A stretch of 64,000 nucleotides of DNA, taken from positions 356,409-420,408 of the forward strand of contig NZ_JAMXQS010000006.1 in NCBI RefSeq assembly GCF_024053505.1. The letters are read 5' to 3'. The DNA comes from Mesorhizobium liriopis (GTDB lineage Bacteria; Pseudomonadota; Alphaproteobacteria; Rhizobiales; Rhizobiaceae). The notes beneath the pieces are model-generated. The model did no database searches, was not told the origin of the DNA, and saw nothing but the letters and a program-made list of their open reading frames with translations. The position numbers and the translations under genes were made by a program. This document shows, piece by piece, positions 36,094-46,108 of this stretch (position 1 is the first letter of the stretch; every line of letters begins with the position of its first letter).

Positions 36094-37074
36094 TCACTCG
36101 CCCGCCGCGTTCTCGTCGAAACCGAGCAGGTTCCAGCTCTGGCGCATATGCGGCGAGAGCGGTGCGGTGACGTCGATCTTGCCACCATCGGGATGCGGGA
36201 TCACAATGCGCCGCGCATGGAGATGCAGCCGGTTCTGGATCCCGCCGGGGAACTCCCAGTTGGTGTCCGCCTCGAAATACTTCGGGTCACCGATGATCGG
36301 GCACCCGATGTAATGCGCGTGCACGCGCAGCTGGTGCGTGCGTCCCGTATAGGGTTCCATCTCCAGCCATGAGAGCGTCTGCGCTGCCTGCTCGACGACG
36401 CGGTAATGCGACACAGCATGGTCGGCACCGGTCTCGCCATGTTTCGCCACGCGCACGCGGTCGCCTTCGGGTGAAGGCTCCTTCACCAGCCAGGTCGAGA
36501 TCTTGTCCTCGCGCTTCTTCGGCACGCCTTTCACCAGCGCCCAATAGGTCTTTTCCGCGTCGCGCCCACGGAAGGCCTCGGCGAGCTTCATGGCCGCCAG
36601 CCGCGTGCGCGCCACGACGAGCACGCCGGACGTGTCGCGGTCGAGCCGGTGCACGAGGCGCGGCTTCTCGCCCTTCTTGTTGCGCCACGCTTCCAGCATG
36701 CCGTCCACATGGCGCGCCACGCCGGAGCCGCCTTGAACGGCGAGGCCTGCGGGCTTGTTGAAGACGAAGACCTTCGGGTCCTCGTGCAGCAGCATCTTTT
36801 GCAGGACTTCAGCATCGTCGCCCGCGCGCACCATGCTTGGGCTCAGACCCTCGCCGGCCTTGCGATCCACCTCGAGCGGCGGCACGCGCACGACCTGCCC
36901 CGGCTCGACGCGCGTGTCGGCTTTCGCGCGGCCGCCATCGACGCGCACCTGCCCTGAACGCAGAAGCTTCTGGAGATGTCCGAAGCCTAGGCCCGGAAAG
37001 TGAGATTTGAACCAGCGGTCGAGGCGCATGCCCGCCTCGCCCGCTTCAACCGTGATTTGTTCGACGCCTGCCAT
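36094..37074 (-). CDS. rluC: RluA-family 23S rRNA pseudouridine synthase (RluC-like)
   Basis: Converts uridines to pseudouridine in 23S rRNA. It has an N-terminal S4-type RNA-binding domain (MRLDRWFKSHFPGLGFGHLQKLLRSGQVRVDGG) and the catalytic domain with the Asp-containing HRLDRDTSGVLVVAR and the YTGRTHQLRVHA motif. The 326-residue length is right. RluC (955/2504/2580) is suggested by the gene neighbourhood and the S4 domain, but the exact target sites cannot be read. It follows crcB by 18 bp. Confidence 0.9.
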   Translation of the reverse strand: MAGVEQITVEAGEAGMRLDRWFKSHFPGLGFGHLQKLLRSGQVRVDGGRAKADTRVEPGQVVRVPPLEVDRKAGEGLSPSMVRAGDDAEVLQKMLLHEDPKVFVFNKPAGLAVQGGSGVARHVDGMLEAWRNKKGEKPRLVHRLDRDTSGVLVVARTRLAAMKLAEAFRGRDAEKTYWALVKGVPKKREDKISTWLVKEPSPEGDRVRVAKHGETGADHAVSHYRVVEQAAQTLSWLEMEPYTGRTHQLRVHAHYIGCPIIGDPKYFEADTNWEFPGGIQNRLHLHARRIVIPHPDGGKIDVTAPLSPHMRQSWNLLGFDENAAGE

Positions 37075-37092
37075 GATAGCACGCGCTTAGCA

Positions 37093-37464
37093 TCAGCCGG
37101 CCGCGCGCGCGAGGGCCAGCCCGAGAAAGACGGCCAAGATCGAGCCCAAAACGCTCAGAAGCACATAGGAAACCGCCTGAACTGTCGCCTGCCGCTCCCA
37201 GAGGAGCGCAATGTCGAGCGAAAAGGCGGAGAATGTCGTGAAGCCGCCGAGGATGCCCGTGACGAGGAAAAGCCGCACATCGTCCGAAGTCCCCGCACGA
37301 CGCGCGAGCCAGCCGGTTGCGATGCCGATCAAGAACGAGCCGACGATGTTGATCGCCATCGTGTGCCACGGCATCGCATTGAGGCGCATGGACGCCATAT
37401 TCACCAGATGCCGGGCCGTGGAGCCCAGCGCGCCACCGAGCGCGACAAGGAGAACGCCCTGCAT
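37093..37464 (-). CDS. crcB: Fluoride efflux channel CrcB/Fluc
   Basis: A 123-residue inner-membrane dual-topology fluoride channel. It has the start LLVALGGALGSTARHLVNM, the mid-span motif GGFTTFSAFSLD, and four hydrophobic helices. The length is typical. It lies 3 bp downstream of the rarA stop, so it has no room for a fluoride riboswitch of its own. Its expression depends on the deg-rarA transcript or an internal promoter. Confidence 0.95.
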   Translation of the reverse strand: MQGVLLVALGGALGSTARHLVNMASMRLNAMPWHTMAINIVGSFLIGIATGWLARRAGTSDDVRLFLVTGILGGFTTFSAFSLDIALLWERQATVQAVSYVLLSVLGSILAVFLGLALARAAG

Positions 37465-37467
37465 CGC

Positions 37468-38793
37468 TCAGTGCTCTTCCTGCCGCTCACGCCGCAGCTC
37501 GTCCCAGCGATCGAGCCTGCGCCTGATCTCCTTTTCGAACCCGCGCCCGGGCGGGTCGTAGAAGGTCTGGCGCCCCATTTTCTCGGGGAAGTAGTCTTGG
37601 CCCGAAAACGCGTCAGGCTGGTCGTGGTCATAGGCGTAGCCGGTGCCGAAGCCTTCTTCCTTCATAAGCTTGGTCGGCGCGTTGAGGATATGCTTGGGTG
37701 GCAGAAGAGAGCCGTTCTCCTTGGCCGCACGCGTCGCGGCCTTGTAGGCGACGTAAGCGGCATTCGATTTCGGTGCGGTCGCGAGATAGATGCAGGCCTG
37801 CGCCAGCGCCAGTTCGCCCTCGGGCGAGCCGAGATAGTCGTAGGCATCCTTGGCGGCATTGGCGATGACGAGCGCCTGCGGGTCGGCCAGCCCGATATCC
37901 TCGACGGCCATGCGCACCAACCGACGCCCGAGATAAAGCGGGTGCTCGCCCGCATCGAGCATGCGGCAGAGATAATAGAGCGCGGCATCGGGGTCGGACC
38001 CACGCACCGACTTATGGAGCGCTGAGATCAAGTTGTAGTGGCCGTCCTGACTCTTGTCGTAAACCGGCGCGCGACGCTGAAGCACGCGCTGCAGGCCTTC
38101 CGCGTCGAACACCTCGCCGCGCTTCGCGGCGCGCCAAGCTTCCTCGGCCAAGGTCAGCGAGGCTCGGCCGTCGCCGTCGCTCATGCGGACGAGAACCGCG
38201 CGTGCTTCCTCATCGAGCGGTAGCAGCCTGCCCTCCTCGGCCTCCGCGCGTTCAAGCAGCTTGAGAATGTCTTCCGGCGCCAGCGAGCGGAAGGAGAGAA
38301 CGCGGGCGCGCGACAAAAGAGCGGCGTTGAGCTCGAAGGACGGATTCTCCGTCGTCGCGCCCACCAACACCACGGTGCCGTCTTCCATGACGGGGAGAAA
38401 GCTATCCTGCTGCGCACGGTTGAAGCGGTGGATCTCGTCCACGAACAACAGCGTCTGCCGCCCCTTGGCGCGGCGAAGGCGGGCGGCCTCGAAGACTTTC
38501 TTGAGGTCGGCCACGCCGGAAAAGATCGCCGAGATCTGCTCGAAGGCGAGCGATGTCTCGTTGGCGAGCAGCCGTGCGACGGTCGTCTTACCCGTGCCGG
38601 GCGGGCCCCAGAAGATCATGGAGCCGAGCGAGCCCGAGGCGATCAAGCGCGTCAGCACGCCATCCTCCCCCGTCAGATGCTCCTGCCCCACGACCTCGGC
38701 GAGCGTGCGCGGGCGCAAGCGGTCCGCGAGCGGACGGTTGCCAACTGGGGCGGGCGCGTCCTTGCCGTCGTCGGAGCCGAAAAGGTCGGCCAT
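37468..38793 (-). CDS. rarA: Replication-associated recombination AAA+ ATPase (RarA/MgsA)
   Basis: A clamp-loader-like AAA+ ATPase acting at stalled replication forks. It has Walker A GPPGTGKTTVARLLA, Walker B LLFVDEIHRFNRAQQD, sensor 1 LVGATTENPSFE, and the C-terminal tetramerisation region (YPVYDKSQDGHYN-type, here DKSQDGHYNLISALHKSVRGSD). The 441-residue length is normal. The start overlaps the upstream protease stop by one base (TGATG), and crcB follows at 3 bp. Confidence 0.96.
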   Translation of the reverse strand: MADLFGSDDGKDAPAPVGNRPLADRLRPRTLAEVVGQEHLTGEDGVLTRLIASGSLGSMIFWGPPGTGKTTVARLLANETSLAFEQISAIFSGVADLKKVFEAARLRRAKGRQTLLFVDEIHRFNRAQQDSFLPVMEDGTVVLVGATTENPSFELNAALLSRARVLSFRSLAPEDILKLLERAEAEEGRLLPLDEEARAVLVRMSDGDGRASLTLAEEAWRAAKRGEVFDAEGLQRVLQRRAPVYDKSQDGHYNLISALHKSVRGSDPDAALYYLCRMLDAGEHPLYLGRRLVRMAVEDIGLADPQALVIANAAKDAYDYLGSPEGELALAQACIYLATAPKSNAAYVAYKAATRAAKENGSLLPPKHILNAPTKLMKEEGFGTGYAYDHDQPDAFSGQDYFPEKMGRQTFYDPPGRGFEKEIRRRLDRWDELRRERQEEH

Positions 38794-40238
38794 CAGAACC
38801 GCAGCGTCTGGGTCAGGAGGCGATTGCCGCGCTGGATGGTGAAGCGCCAGCGGCTCGTGTCCGACGAGGCGATCTTGTTGAGCATGTCGGCACTCGTGAT
38901 CTCACGGCCGTTCACCTCGCGAATGATATCGCGCGGCTGAAAGCCGATCTCGGCGGCCGGCGAGCCTTCGGCCACTTCCGTCACCGTCACGCCCTTGAGA
39001 CTGTCGGGCATGTTGAGTTTCTGCGCGAGACGCGGCGAGAGCGACGCGATTTTCGTGCCCGAGAACGGGTTCTTGCCACGAATGGCGATCTCGCGGTCAC
39101 CGCCACCATCGGGCGCGCGTACGAGCGTGACGGCGACCTCACGCTCCTTGTTGCGCGAGAGAACATCCAGCTTGGCTTCCGAACCGATATTCTGCGTGGC
39201 CAGACGATAGCCCAGCGCGTCGACGTGCTGGATCGGCTCGCCGTTCATCTTCAGGATCACGTCGCCCGGCTGGATGCCAGCCTTGGCCGCCGGGCCATCG
39301 GCGGTAATATCCACCACCAGCGCACCGTAAGGCCGGTCCATGCCGAGCGCTTCCGCAACCTGCGAAGTGACAGGCTCGAACGTGGCACCCACGAAGGGCC
39401 GCTCGAAATAGTCCTGCCCCTTCATCGCAGCCGAGGCCACGGCGCGCACGATGTTGGAAGGAATGGCGAAACCGATGCCGATCGAACCGCCCGAGCGGCT
39501 GTAGATCGCCGTGTTGATGCCCACCAGCGCACCATCCATGTTGATCAGTGCGCCGCCCGAATTGCCCGGATTGATGGCCGCATCGGTCTGAATGAAGAAA
39601 CCGAAATCGCCGACGCCGACATGCGTGCGGGCCAATGCCGAAACGATGCCGCTCGTGGTCGTTTGACCCACGCCGAACGGGTTGCCGATGGCGAGAACGA
39701 GGTCACCCACTTCGAGCGCTTCGGAGTCGCCCGTCTTGATCGCCGGGAAAGGCTTGTCGCCCTCGATCTTGAGCACGGCGAGATCGAGCGATTCGTCCTG
39801 CAGCATCACCTTGCTCGTGAACTCGCGTCCGTCCGAGGTCGCCACCTTGATCTCGTCCGCGTCCTTGACGACGTGGTAGTTGGTGACGATCCAGCCGGCC
39901 GGATCGACCAGCACGCCCGAGCCCAGGGAGTTGCTGGCACGCGGCGTCATCTGACGGCCGAAGAATTCCTGGAAGAACGGATCGTCCATGAAGGGTGACC
40001 GCGATTTCGGCTTCTGCGTCGCATAAACGTTCACCACCGCCGGCGCGGTCTGGGCGACGAGGGGCGCGAAGGAAAGCTGGATCTGCTGCCGGCTGAAAGG
40101 CTGGCGCTTGGAGGGCGCCGGCGCTTCCGTCTGGCCCTTCTGAAGATCGGTCAGCGGGCCCGCCTCCTGCGCCACCGCAGGCGCCACACTGAGCACGGAA
40201 GCGAGCAGAAGAATGGAAAGGGTTTTGGTACGATGCAT
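38793..40238 (-). CDS. Do/Deg-family periplasmic serine endoprotease
   Basis: An HtrA-family trypsin-like protease that degrades or refolds damaged envelope proteins. A signal peptide (MHRTKTLSILLLASVLSVAP, cleavage after AVA-QEA) is followed by the protease domain with catalytic His122 (NYHVVKDAD), Asp152 (LDLAVLKI) and Ser227 (NPGNSGGAL). Two PDZ domains follow (GALVVDITADGPAAKAGIQP; VTVTEVAEGSPAAEIG). The 481-residue length fits DegP/DegQ/MucD. Which paralogue it is cannot be decided. ATG 40238 has AGG nearby; longer in-frame readings lack a signal peptide. First gene of the operon. Confidence 0.94.
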   Translation of the reverse strand: MHRTKTLSILLLASVLSVAPAVAQEAGPLTDLQKGQTEAPAPSKRQPFSRQQIQLSFAPLVAQTAPAVVNVYATQKPKSRSPFMDDPFFQEFFGRQMTPRASNSLGSGVLVDPAGWIVTNYHVVKDADEIKVATSDGREFTSKVMLQDESLDLAVLKIEGDKPFPAIKTGDSEALEVGDLVLAIGNPFGVGQTTTSGIVSALARTHVGVGDFGFFIQTDAAINPGNSGGALINMDGALVGINTAIYSRSGGSIGIGFAIPSNIVRAVASAAMKGQDYFERPFVGATFEPVTSQVAEALGMDRPYGALVVDITADGPAAKAGIQPGDVILKMNGEPIQHVDALGYRLATQNIGSEAKLDVLSRNKEREVAVTLVRAPDGGGDREIAIRGKNPFSGTKIASLSPRLAQKLNMPDSLKGVTVTEVAEGSPAAEIGFQPRDIIREVNGREITSADMLNKIASSDTSRWRFTIQRGNRLLTQTLRF

Positions 40239-40359
40239 CGGCTCAACCTGCTGCAGGAATCTCAAACAGGCTAACGCCCGAATTGTGCAACAGGCATGGC
40301 GAGACTGGCTTGCGCGAGGATGATGAGGGAGGCTTGCGGGGATGTTGGTGAGATAGCCC

Positions 40360-41760
40360 TCAACACTCCACCACATTGACCGCAAGCCCGCCCTGGCTCG
40401 TTTCCTTGTACTTCTCGCTCATATCCATGCCCGTCTGCCGCATGGTCTCGATCGCGGCATCGAGCGGCACGAAGTGCTTTCCGTCGCCTTTCACAGCCAG
40501 TGACGCCGCCGTCACGGCCTTCACCGCGCCCAGCGCATTGCGCTCGATGCAGGGCACCTGAACCAGACCGGCGACCGGATCGCAGGTCATGCCGAGATGG
40601 TGTTCCAGCGCGATCTCCGCCGCGTTTTCCACCTGCTCCGGCGTGCCGCCCAGAACGGCACACAGCCCCGCGGCCGCCATCGCGGACGCCGAGCCCACCT
40701 CGCCCTGACACCCGACCTCCGCGCCCGAGATCGAAGCGTTCGTCTTGATGATGCCGCCGATGGCCGCCGCCGTCAGCAGGAAATCGCGGATCGAGGCCGC
40801 ATCCGCTTCCGCATGGAAATGCAGCCAGTAGCGCAGAACGGCAGGCACGACGCCCGCAGCCCCATTGGTCGGCGCGGTCACCACGCGGCCGCCGCTGGCG
40901 TTCTCTTCGTTCACCGCCATGGCGTAGATCGAGAGCCAGTCATTGGCGAGGAGCGGGTTGGGCCGGTTCGAGCGCCAGTCGTCCTGAAGCTTGTCGTGCA
41001 GCGCTCGCGCGCGGCGCCGCACCTTCAGCCCGCCCGGCATGATACCTTCCTGGCTCAGGCCTCGGTCGATGCAGCCGCGCATCGCGCCCCAGATGGCGTC
41101 CAGACCGCTGTCGAGCTCTTCACGGCTGATCAGCGTTTCCTCGTTGGCCCGCTTCATCTCGGCGATCGACAACCCGCTGCGCTCGGCCATTGCAAGCATC
41201 TGAACGGCATTCGCGAAGGGATAAGGCACCTTCGCGCTCGCCTGCTTCGCGCCGCCCGCCTTCATGCGCTGCAACTCTTCCTCCGACACGACGAAACCGC
41301 CGCCGATCGAATAGTAAATGCGCTTGAGCAGCAGCCGGTCGCTCGCGTCGAACGCCGAAAAGCTCATGCCGTTGGCGTGGCCCGGCAAGGACACCCGCTT
41401 ATCAAGCACGAGATCGGTTGTCGGATCAAATCGATAGCGCGGATGACCGGGCGGCGCGATATGCTTTTCGCGCGCCACCCTTTCGATCGTAGCATCGGAC
41501 GTGTCGGGGTCCACGCTGATCGGCGTCTCGCCGGTGAGCCCGAGAATCACCGCGCGATCCGTGCCGTGCCCGATGCCGGTGTAGGCCAGCGAGCCGTGCA
41601 GGCTGGCGGAGATGCGCTCGACGGTCGCGCCCGCGGGCCTCGGCCAATCGCCGCGCAGGATTTCATCGAGAAATCGAGCAGCTGCCGTCATAGGCCCCAT
41701 CGTGTGGGAGCTCGACGGCCCGATACCGATCTTGAAGAGGTCGAAAACCGAAAGAAACAT
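40360..41760 (-). CDS. sdaA: L-serine dehydratase (iron-sulfur, single-chain)
   Basis: Converts L-serine to pyruvate and ammonia with an oxygen-sensitive [4Fe-4S] cluster. The N-terminal beta domain has [21 protein letters not shown], the alpha domain has [14 protein letters not shown], and the cluster-binding cysteines occur in [35 protein letters not shown]. At 466 residues the length fits the single-chain bacterial type. ATG 41760 was chosen because [12 protein letters not shown] is the family start; an upstream in-frame ATG would add 18 residues. Divergent from the DUF599 gene. Confidence 0.96.
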   Translation of the reverse strand: MFLSVFDLFKIGIGPSSSHTMGPMTAAARFLDEILRGDWPRPAGATVERISASLHGSLAYTGIGHGTDRAVILGLTGETPISVDPDTSDATIERVAREKHIAPPGHPRYRFDPTTDLVLDKRVSLPGHANGMSFSAFDASDRLLLKRIYYSIGGGFVVSEEELQRMKAGGAKQASAKVPYPFANAVQMLAMAERSGLSIAEMKRANEETLISREELDSGLDAIWGAMRGCIDRGLSQEGIMPGGLKVRRRARALHDKLQDDWRSNRPNPLLANDWLSIYAMAVNEENASGGRVVTAPTNGAAGVVPAVLRYWLHFHAEADAASIRDFLLTAAAIGGIIKTNASISGAEVGCQGEVGSASAMAAAGLCAVLGGTPEQVENAAEIALEHHLGMTCDPVAGLVQVPCIERNALGAVKAVTAASLAVKGDGKHFVPLDAAIETMRQTGMDMSEKYKETSQGGLAVNVVEC

Positions 41761-41905
41761 GAAACCTGCCTGCGCGGGCGTTTGAACGAAACAAGCCAGA
41801 AGCGGGGAAATCATTCTTCTTCCCCGCCGACTCCTTCCGGCTGACCCGCGACATGCGCGGCGCTTCTCTCATATAAGAAGCGCGAGCGGCACAGTGCGAG
41901 GCGGC

Positions 41906-42658
41906 ATGCGGACTTTCTTCGACCTTTCCCAATCCGACCTGATTGCGCTGGCCTTTTTCGGGATCGTCTGGGCGCTGTTCAATTATGCCGCCGAAGGCGT
42001 GATCTTCCGCCGGCCCTCGCTGACGGTTGCCATGAACCTCCAGCGCATCAACTGGATTTCGACCATGGCGCGGCGCGACCTGCGCATGATCGACACGGCC
42101 ATCATGCAAGGCCTACAGCAGGGAACGGCGTTTTTCGCGTCGAGTTCGCTGATCGCCGTTGGCGGCTGCTTCGCCCTGCTCGGCACGCCGGACACGCTGA
42201 TGACGCTTCTGGCCGACCTGCCTTACGCACCCCCACCCTCGCGGCTTCTGTTCGAGCTCAAGGTGATCGGGCTCGTCGTGATTCTGGCCTATGCCTTCTT
42301 CAAGTTCGGCTGGGCCTACCGGCTCTTCAACTACTGCTCTATCCTGATCGGTGCCGTGCCCATGGCGGCCGAAACGCGCGAGAATCCCAAGGCGGCCGAC
42401 CGCGCGGTGCGGCGAGCGGCACGCATGAATATCCTCGCCGCCCGCCATTTCGGAGCTGGCCTACGCGCCGTCTTCTTTTCGGTCGGCTATCTCGGCTGGT
42501 TCATCCACGCTTATGCGCTGATGGCGACGACGCTGCTGCTGCTGGCCGTCCTGACCCGCCGCCAGTTCTTCTCAGCCGCGCGCGCGGCCGTCCTCGACGG
42601 ACTCGAGCCTCATTCCGGCGAGGGCAGAAGGCTCCGCGTCTTCCCCGACAAGCGGTAG
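41906..42658 (+). CDS. DUF599-family inner-membrane protein
   Basis: A 250-residue membrane protein with a predicted four or five spans (LIALAFFGIVWALFNYAA, AFFASSSLIAVGGCFALLG, LFELKVIGLVVILAYAFFKFG, MATTLLLLAVLTRR). The conserved DUF599 signatures RRPSLTVAMNLQRINW and FKFGWAYRLFNYCSILIGAVP are present. Function is unknown. ATG 41906 lies behind GCGAGG; an in-frame GTG at 41894 would add four residues. The 3' end overlaps the convergent ydcF-like gene by 49 bp. Confidence 0.87.
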   Translation: MRTFFDLSQSDLIALAFFGIVWALFNYAAEGVIFRRPSLTVAMNLQRINWISTMARRDLRMIDTAIMQGLQQGTAFFASSSLIAVGGCFALLGTPDTLMTLLADLPYAPPPSRLLFELKVIGLVVILAYAFFKFGWAYRLFNYCSILIGAVPMAAETRENPKAADRAVRRAARMNILAARHFGAGLRAVFFSVGYLGWFIHAYALMATTLLLLAVLTRRQFFSAARAAVLDGLEPHSGEGRRLRVFPDKR

Positions 42659-43407
42659 GAGATAAGGCCGATCCACTCGCGGATGCCGAGCGTCGTGTTC
42701 TGCAGCGAATCGGCAATGTTATCTGCGAAGAAGCCGATGCCCTCTTCGCCTGTGGTGCGGTAGTCCACCGGCCACGGGACGACCGGAAAATCATTGGCGC
42801 GGAACAGGCCCACCGAGCGGGGCATGTGGAAGGCGGAAGTCACCAAAAGCCATGTCTCGCCCGGTTTCGGCTCGACCAGCGCCTTGGTGAAGCGCGCATT
42901 CTCGTCGGTGTTGCGCGACTTGCCTTCAAGCACCAGCCGCTCGCGCGTGACGCCGAGAGCGGACAGGAAGCGCTCGGCCGTCGTCGCATCCGCCTCGCCT
43001 TCCGTGATCAGCGAGCCCGATCCGCCGGAAATGACGATCCGCGCGTCGGGATAGCGCCGCGCCAGCACGGCGGCTTCCACGAAGCGGTCACCGCTGCTGT
43101 TCAGTTCATAGCCGCCTCGCGCGAGATTGATCGCACCCTCGAAACCGCCACCCAGCACGACGATGCCCGCGACAGTTTCCGGCGCCGGATCAGGCTTGCG
43201 GAAGCGATCTTCCAAAGGATGCAGGATCAAGGCACCGAGATTGCTCCAGCCGGCCAGGATCAGCACGGCAATCGAAACGACCCAGAGCGTCACGCCGCTG
43301 CGCCACCAGTTGCCGAGAGCAGCAAGCAGCCCCAGACCGCTCGCGCCGATGGCGAAGTTCAAAGGCTGGATGAAGAAGCCGACGATCTTGGAAAGGACGA
43401 AGAACAT
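42610..43407 (-). CDS. YdcF/DUF218-family envelope protein
   Basis: A 265-residue DUF218 protein. It has two N-terminal spans (FFIQPLNFAIGASGLGLLAAL and VTLWVVSIAVLILAGW) and the DUF218 domain with GIVVLGGGFE, ARIVISGGSGS, EGKSRNTDENA and TSAFHMPRSVGLF, motifs that define the family (SanA/YdcF/ElyC-like). Some members affect the envelope or undecaprenyl-phosphate metabolism. The exact role is unknown. It is divergent from nothing nearby and is followed by gatA on the same strand upstream. Confidence 0.87.
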   Translation of the reverse strand: MFFVLSKIVGFFIQPLNFAIGASGLGLLAALGNWWRSGVTLWVVSIAVLILAGWSNLGALILHPLEDRFRKPDPAPETVAGIVVLGGGFEGAINLARGGYELNSSGDRFVEAAVLARRYPDARIVISGGSGSLITEGEADATTAERFLSALGVTRERLVLEGKSRNTDENARFTKALVEPKPGETWLLVTSAFHMPRSVGLFRANDFPVVPWPVDYRTTGEEGIGFFADNIADSLQNTTLGIREWIGLISYRLSGKTRSLLPSPE

Positions 43408-43419
43408 CGGCTCGTTTTC

Positions 43420-44904
43420 TTACCACCATTTGGTCGGTTCGAAGCGTCCCGCAGCCTGTTCGATCACCGCTGCCGTCTGGAACAGCGTTTCTTCCTCGAA
43501 CGGGCGTCCTATCAGCTGGAGCGCCAGCGGCAGGCCGCTGGCGTCGAGGCCTGCGGGCACGGCGATGCCGGGGAGGCCCGCCATGTTCACCGTCACCGTG
43601 AAGATGTCGTTGAGGTACATCTTCACCGGGTCCGCGGCCATGTCCTCGTCGGCGATGCCGAAAGCGGCCGAGGGCGTGGCGGGAGTCAGGATCACGTCGA
43701 TGCCAGACGCGTAGGCTTCCTCGAAGTCACGCTTGATCAGCGTGCGCACCTTCTGCGCCTTGAGGTAATAGGCGTCGTAATAGCCGGCTGAAAGCACATA
43801 GGTGCCGATCATGACACGGCGCTTGACCTCGCGGCCGAAGCCTTCGGCGCGGGTCTTCTCATACATATCGACGATGTCCTTGCCCGGCACGCGCAAGCCA
43901 TAGCGCACGCCGTCATAACGGGCGAGGTTGGACGAAGCTTCGGCAGGCGCCACGATATAGTAGGCCGGCAGCGCGTATTTCGTGTGCGGCAGCGAGATAT
44001 CGACGATCTCGGCACCAGCTTCCCGCAGCCACGCGATACCTTGGCTCCAAAGCTTTTCGATTTCGTCGGGCATCCCGTCCACGCGGTACTCGCGCGGAAT
44101 GCCGACCTTCAATCCCTTGATCGGACGGCCGATCGCCGCTTCGTAATCCGGCACGGGCAGATCGACGGATGTGGTGTCCTTCGGATCGACCGAGGCCATC
44201 GACTTCAGCAGGATCGCCGCATCGCGCACATCGCGCGCGATCGGTCCTGCCTGGTCGAGCGAGGAAGCGAAGGCGACCGTGCCCCAGCGCGAGCAACGTC
44301 CGTAAGTCGGCTTGATGCCGACGGTGCCGGTGAACGCCGCAGGCTGGCGGATCGAGCCGCCGGTGTCGGTCGCGGTGGCACCCGCGCAGAGCCAGCCGGC
44401 GACGGCTGCCGCCGAACCACCGGACGAGCCGCCGGGCACCAGCTGCTTGTTGTCGCCGTTAGCGCGGCGCCACGGGTTCACGACCGGGCCGTAAAAGGAG
44501 GTCTCGTTGGACGAGCCCATGGCGAACTCGTCCATGTTGAGCTTGCCGAGCATCACCGCGCCATCCGCCCAGAGATTGGCCGTCACGGTCGATTCGTAGC
44601 GCGGCTCGAACTTGTCGAGGATGTGGCTCGCAGCCTGCGTGTGCACGCCTTCGGTCGCGAACAGGTCCTTGATGCCGAGCGGAATGCCTTCGAGTACCCC
44701 GCCCTCACCCCTGGCGAGCTTGGCATCCGAGGCAGAAGCCATGGCGCGAGCCTTGTCATGGGTGACCGCGACATAGGCATTAAGCGAGGGGTTCGCCCGG
44801 TCGATGGCGTCGAGGTACGCGTTCGTCAGTTCGGTTGCCGAAAATTCCTTGCCGCGCAGGCCCGCGCGCGCTTCGGCGATTGTCTTCTTGGTCAGCTCGG
44901 TCAT
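43420..44904 (-). CDS. gatA: Asp-tRNA(Asn)/Glu-tRNA(Gln) amidotransferase subunit A
   Basis: Glutaminase subunit that supplies ammonia to GatB for converting misacylated Glu-tRNA(Gln) or Asp-tRNA(Asn). The amidase-signature triad is readable: Lys in [10 protein letters not shown], and the two serines in [11 protein letters not shown] and [11 protein letters not shown]. The 494-residue length is normal. It lies 42 bp after gatC. gatB is not in the window. Confidence 0.97.
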   Translation of the reverse strand: MTELTKKTIAEARAGLRGKEFSATELTNAYLDAIDRANPSLNAYVAVTHDKARAMASASDAKLARGEGGVLEGIPLGIKDLFATEGVHTQAASHILDKFEPRYESTVTANLWADGAVMLGKLNMDEFAMGSSNETSFYGPVVNPWRRANGDNKQLVPGGSSGGSAAAVAGWLCAGATATDTGGSIRQPAAFTGTVGIKPTYGRCSRWGTVAFASSLDQAGPIARDVRDAAILLKSMASVDPKDTTSVDLPVPDYEAAIGRPIKGLKVGIPREYRVDGMPDEIEKLWSQGIAWLREAGAEIVDISLPHTKYALPAYYIVAPAEASSNLARYDGVRYGLRVPGKDIVDMYEKTRAEGFGREVKRRVMIGTYVLSAGYYDAYYLKAQKVRTLIKRDFEEAYASGIDVILTPATPSAAFGIADEDMAADPVKMYLNDIFTVTVNMAGLPGIAVPAGLDASGLPLALQLIGRPFEEETLFQTAAVIEQAAGRFEPTKWW

Positions 44905-44946
44905 GGGTCGATCCGGAAAAAGGCGTGGCGCGCGGGCGGGACGAGT

Positions 44947-45234
44947 TTACTCGACCACTTTCGGCACGAGAAAGAAGTTGGCGTCCGTTGCCGGGGCGTT
45001 GGCGACGATGTCGGCAGCCTTCTCACCGTCCGTCACCTCATCCTGCCGCTCGCGCATCTTCATCGGCGTGACCGAGGTCATCGGCTCGACGCCCGACACA
45101 TCCACCTCGTCCAACTGCTCGACGAAGCCGAGAATGGCGTTGAGCTCGCCCGTCATGCGGGCGGCATCATCTTCGGTGACAGCAATGCGCGCGAGATGCG
45201 CGACGCGCTTGACGGTTTGCAGATCGACGGACAT
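44947..45234 (-). CDS. gatC: Asp-tRNA(Asn)/Glu-tRNA(Gln) amidotransferase subunit C
   Basis: The small subunit that wraps around GatA-GatB. It has [19 protein letters not shown] at the start, [22 protein letters not shown] in the middle and an end with [12 protein letters not shown]. The 95-residue length is exact. ATG 45234 has GGGAGA upstream, and a promoter-like sequence lies at 45280-45308. Confidence 0.97.
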   Translation of the reverse strand: MSVDLQTVKRVAHLARIAVTEDDAARMTGELNAILGFVEQLDEVDVSGVEPMTSVTPMKMRERQDEVTDGEKAADIVANAPATDANFFLVPKVVE

Positions 45235-45279
45235 GGGATCTCCCGCGCTCGGGGCTTTCCGGAAAAGGGCTTGAGGGCG

Positions 45280-45308
45280 CTATACCGGCGCCCCCGCCCC
45301 TTCGCAAC
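45280..45308 (-). promoter_or_regulatory. Candidate sigma-70 promoter of gatC-gatA
   Basis: On the minus strand: GTTGCG (45308-45303), 17 bases, GTATAG (45285-45280). The spacing and the TTGC/TATAG cores match the alphaproteobacterial pattern. It lies about 45 bases before the gatC ATG. Confidence 0.5.
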
Positions 45309-45326
45309 CGTCGAGCGGCCGACGCC

Positions 45327-46034
45327 TCAAATCTCGAAGGGCTCCCCCACCTTCGGCACGATCACCTGCGTGTCGGACCCTTCCATCGCATCGACGAACT
45401 TGTCGGCGTTCTGGTCGAGCAGCCCGAAGGTCGCATAGTGGCAGGGGATCGCGACATCGAAGCGGAAGAAGCGGCGGCAGGCAAGCGCCGCGACCGCACC
45501 ACCCATGGTGAAGCGGTCGCCCACTGGCACCAGTCCGATCTTCGGCTCATGCAGTTCCTGGATCAGCGCCATGTCCCCGAAGATGTCGGTGTCGCCGAGA
45601 TGGTAGAGCGTCGGCGCATTGGCCGAATGCACGATCAAACCGTTCGGATTGCCGAGATAGGTGTTGGTGCCGTCCTCGTTCGAGAAGGAGGATGAATGCA
45701 GAGCGTTGACGAAGGTCGTGGTGAATGCGCCGCAATCGACCGTGCCGCCGTGATTGCCCATGTTGAGTTTGTCCTGCGCCACGCCCTTCGCGCCGGCCCA
45801 GCCGCAGATCTCGGCATTCGAGACCAGTTGAGCGCCGGTGGCCTTCAGGATGTCGATGGCATCCGCCGTGTGGTCGTTGTGGCCGTGGGTCAGCAGAACA
45901 TGCGTGACACCCTCTGCAGGACCTTCCCAGCCTTTGCCCCAGAGCGGGTTGTGGGAGAGGAACGGGTCGAACAGGATCACTGCGCCCTCGATTTCGACGC
46001 GAAAGGCCGATTGCCCATACCACGTGATCTTCAT
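45327..46034 (-). CDS. Metal-dependent hydrolase, beta-lactamase-like fold (UPF0173)
   Basis: A 235-residue metallo-beta-lactamase-superfamily protein. The metal motif HGHNDHTAD (His50, His52, Asp54, His55) is present, followed by further ligands in LGDTDIFGDM and IPCHYATFG. The start MKITWYGQSAFRVE matches the UPF0173 family. The substrate is unknown. Both ATG 46040 and ATG 46034 are possible; the second has better spacing to AAGGAC. It is divergent from ruvX across about 75 bp. Confidence 0.9.
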   Translation of the reverse strand: MKITWYGQSAFRVEIEGAVILFDPFLSHNPLWGKGWEGPAEGVTHVLLTHGHNDHTADAIDILKATGAQLVSNAEICGWAGAKGVAQDKLNMGNHGGTVDCGAFTTTFVNALHSSSFSNEDGTNTYLGNPNGLIVHSANAPTLYHLGDTDIFGDMALIQELHEPKIGLVPVGDRFTMGGAVAALACRRFFRFDVAIPCHYATFGLLDQNADKFVDAMEGSDTQVIVPKVGEPFEI

Positions 46035-46108
46035 ATGCATCGTCCTTCTGCTGTGCTTTGTGCGCCCGCAGATAGAGGATTCGCCGAAGCGTTCAACGAG
46101 GGCCGGCC

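Noticed and set aside
37465..37600. Fluoride riboswitch ahead of crcB
   Set aside because: Only three bases separate rarA and crcB, and the upstream stretch is rarA coding sequence.
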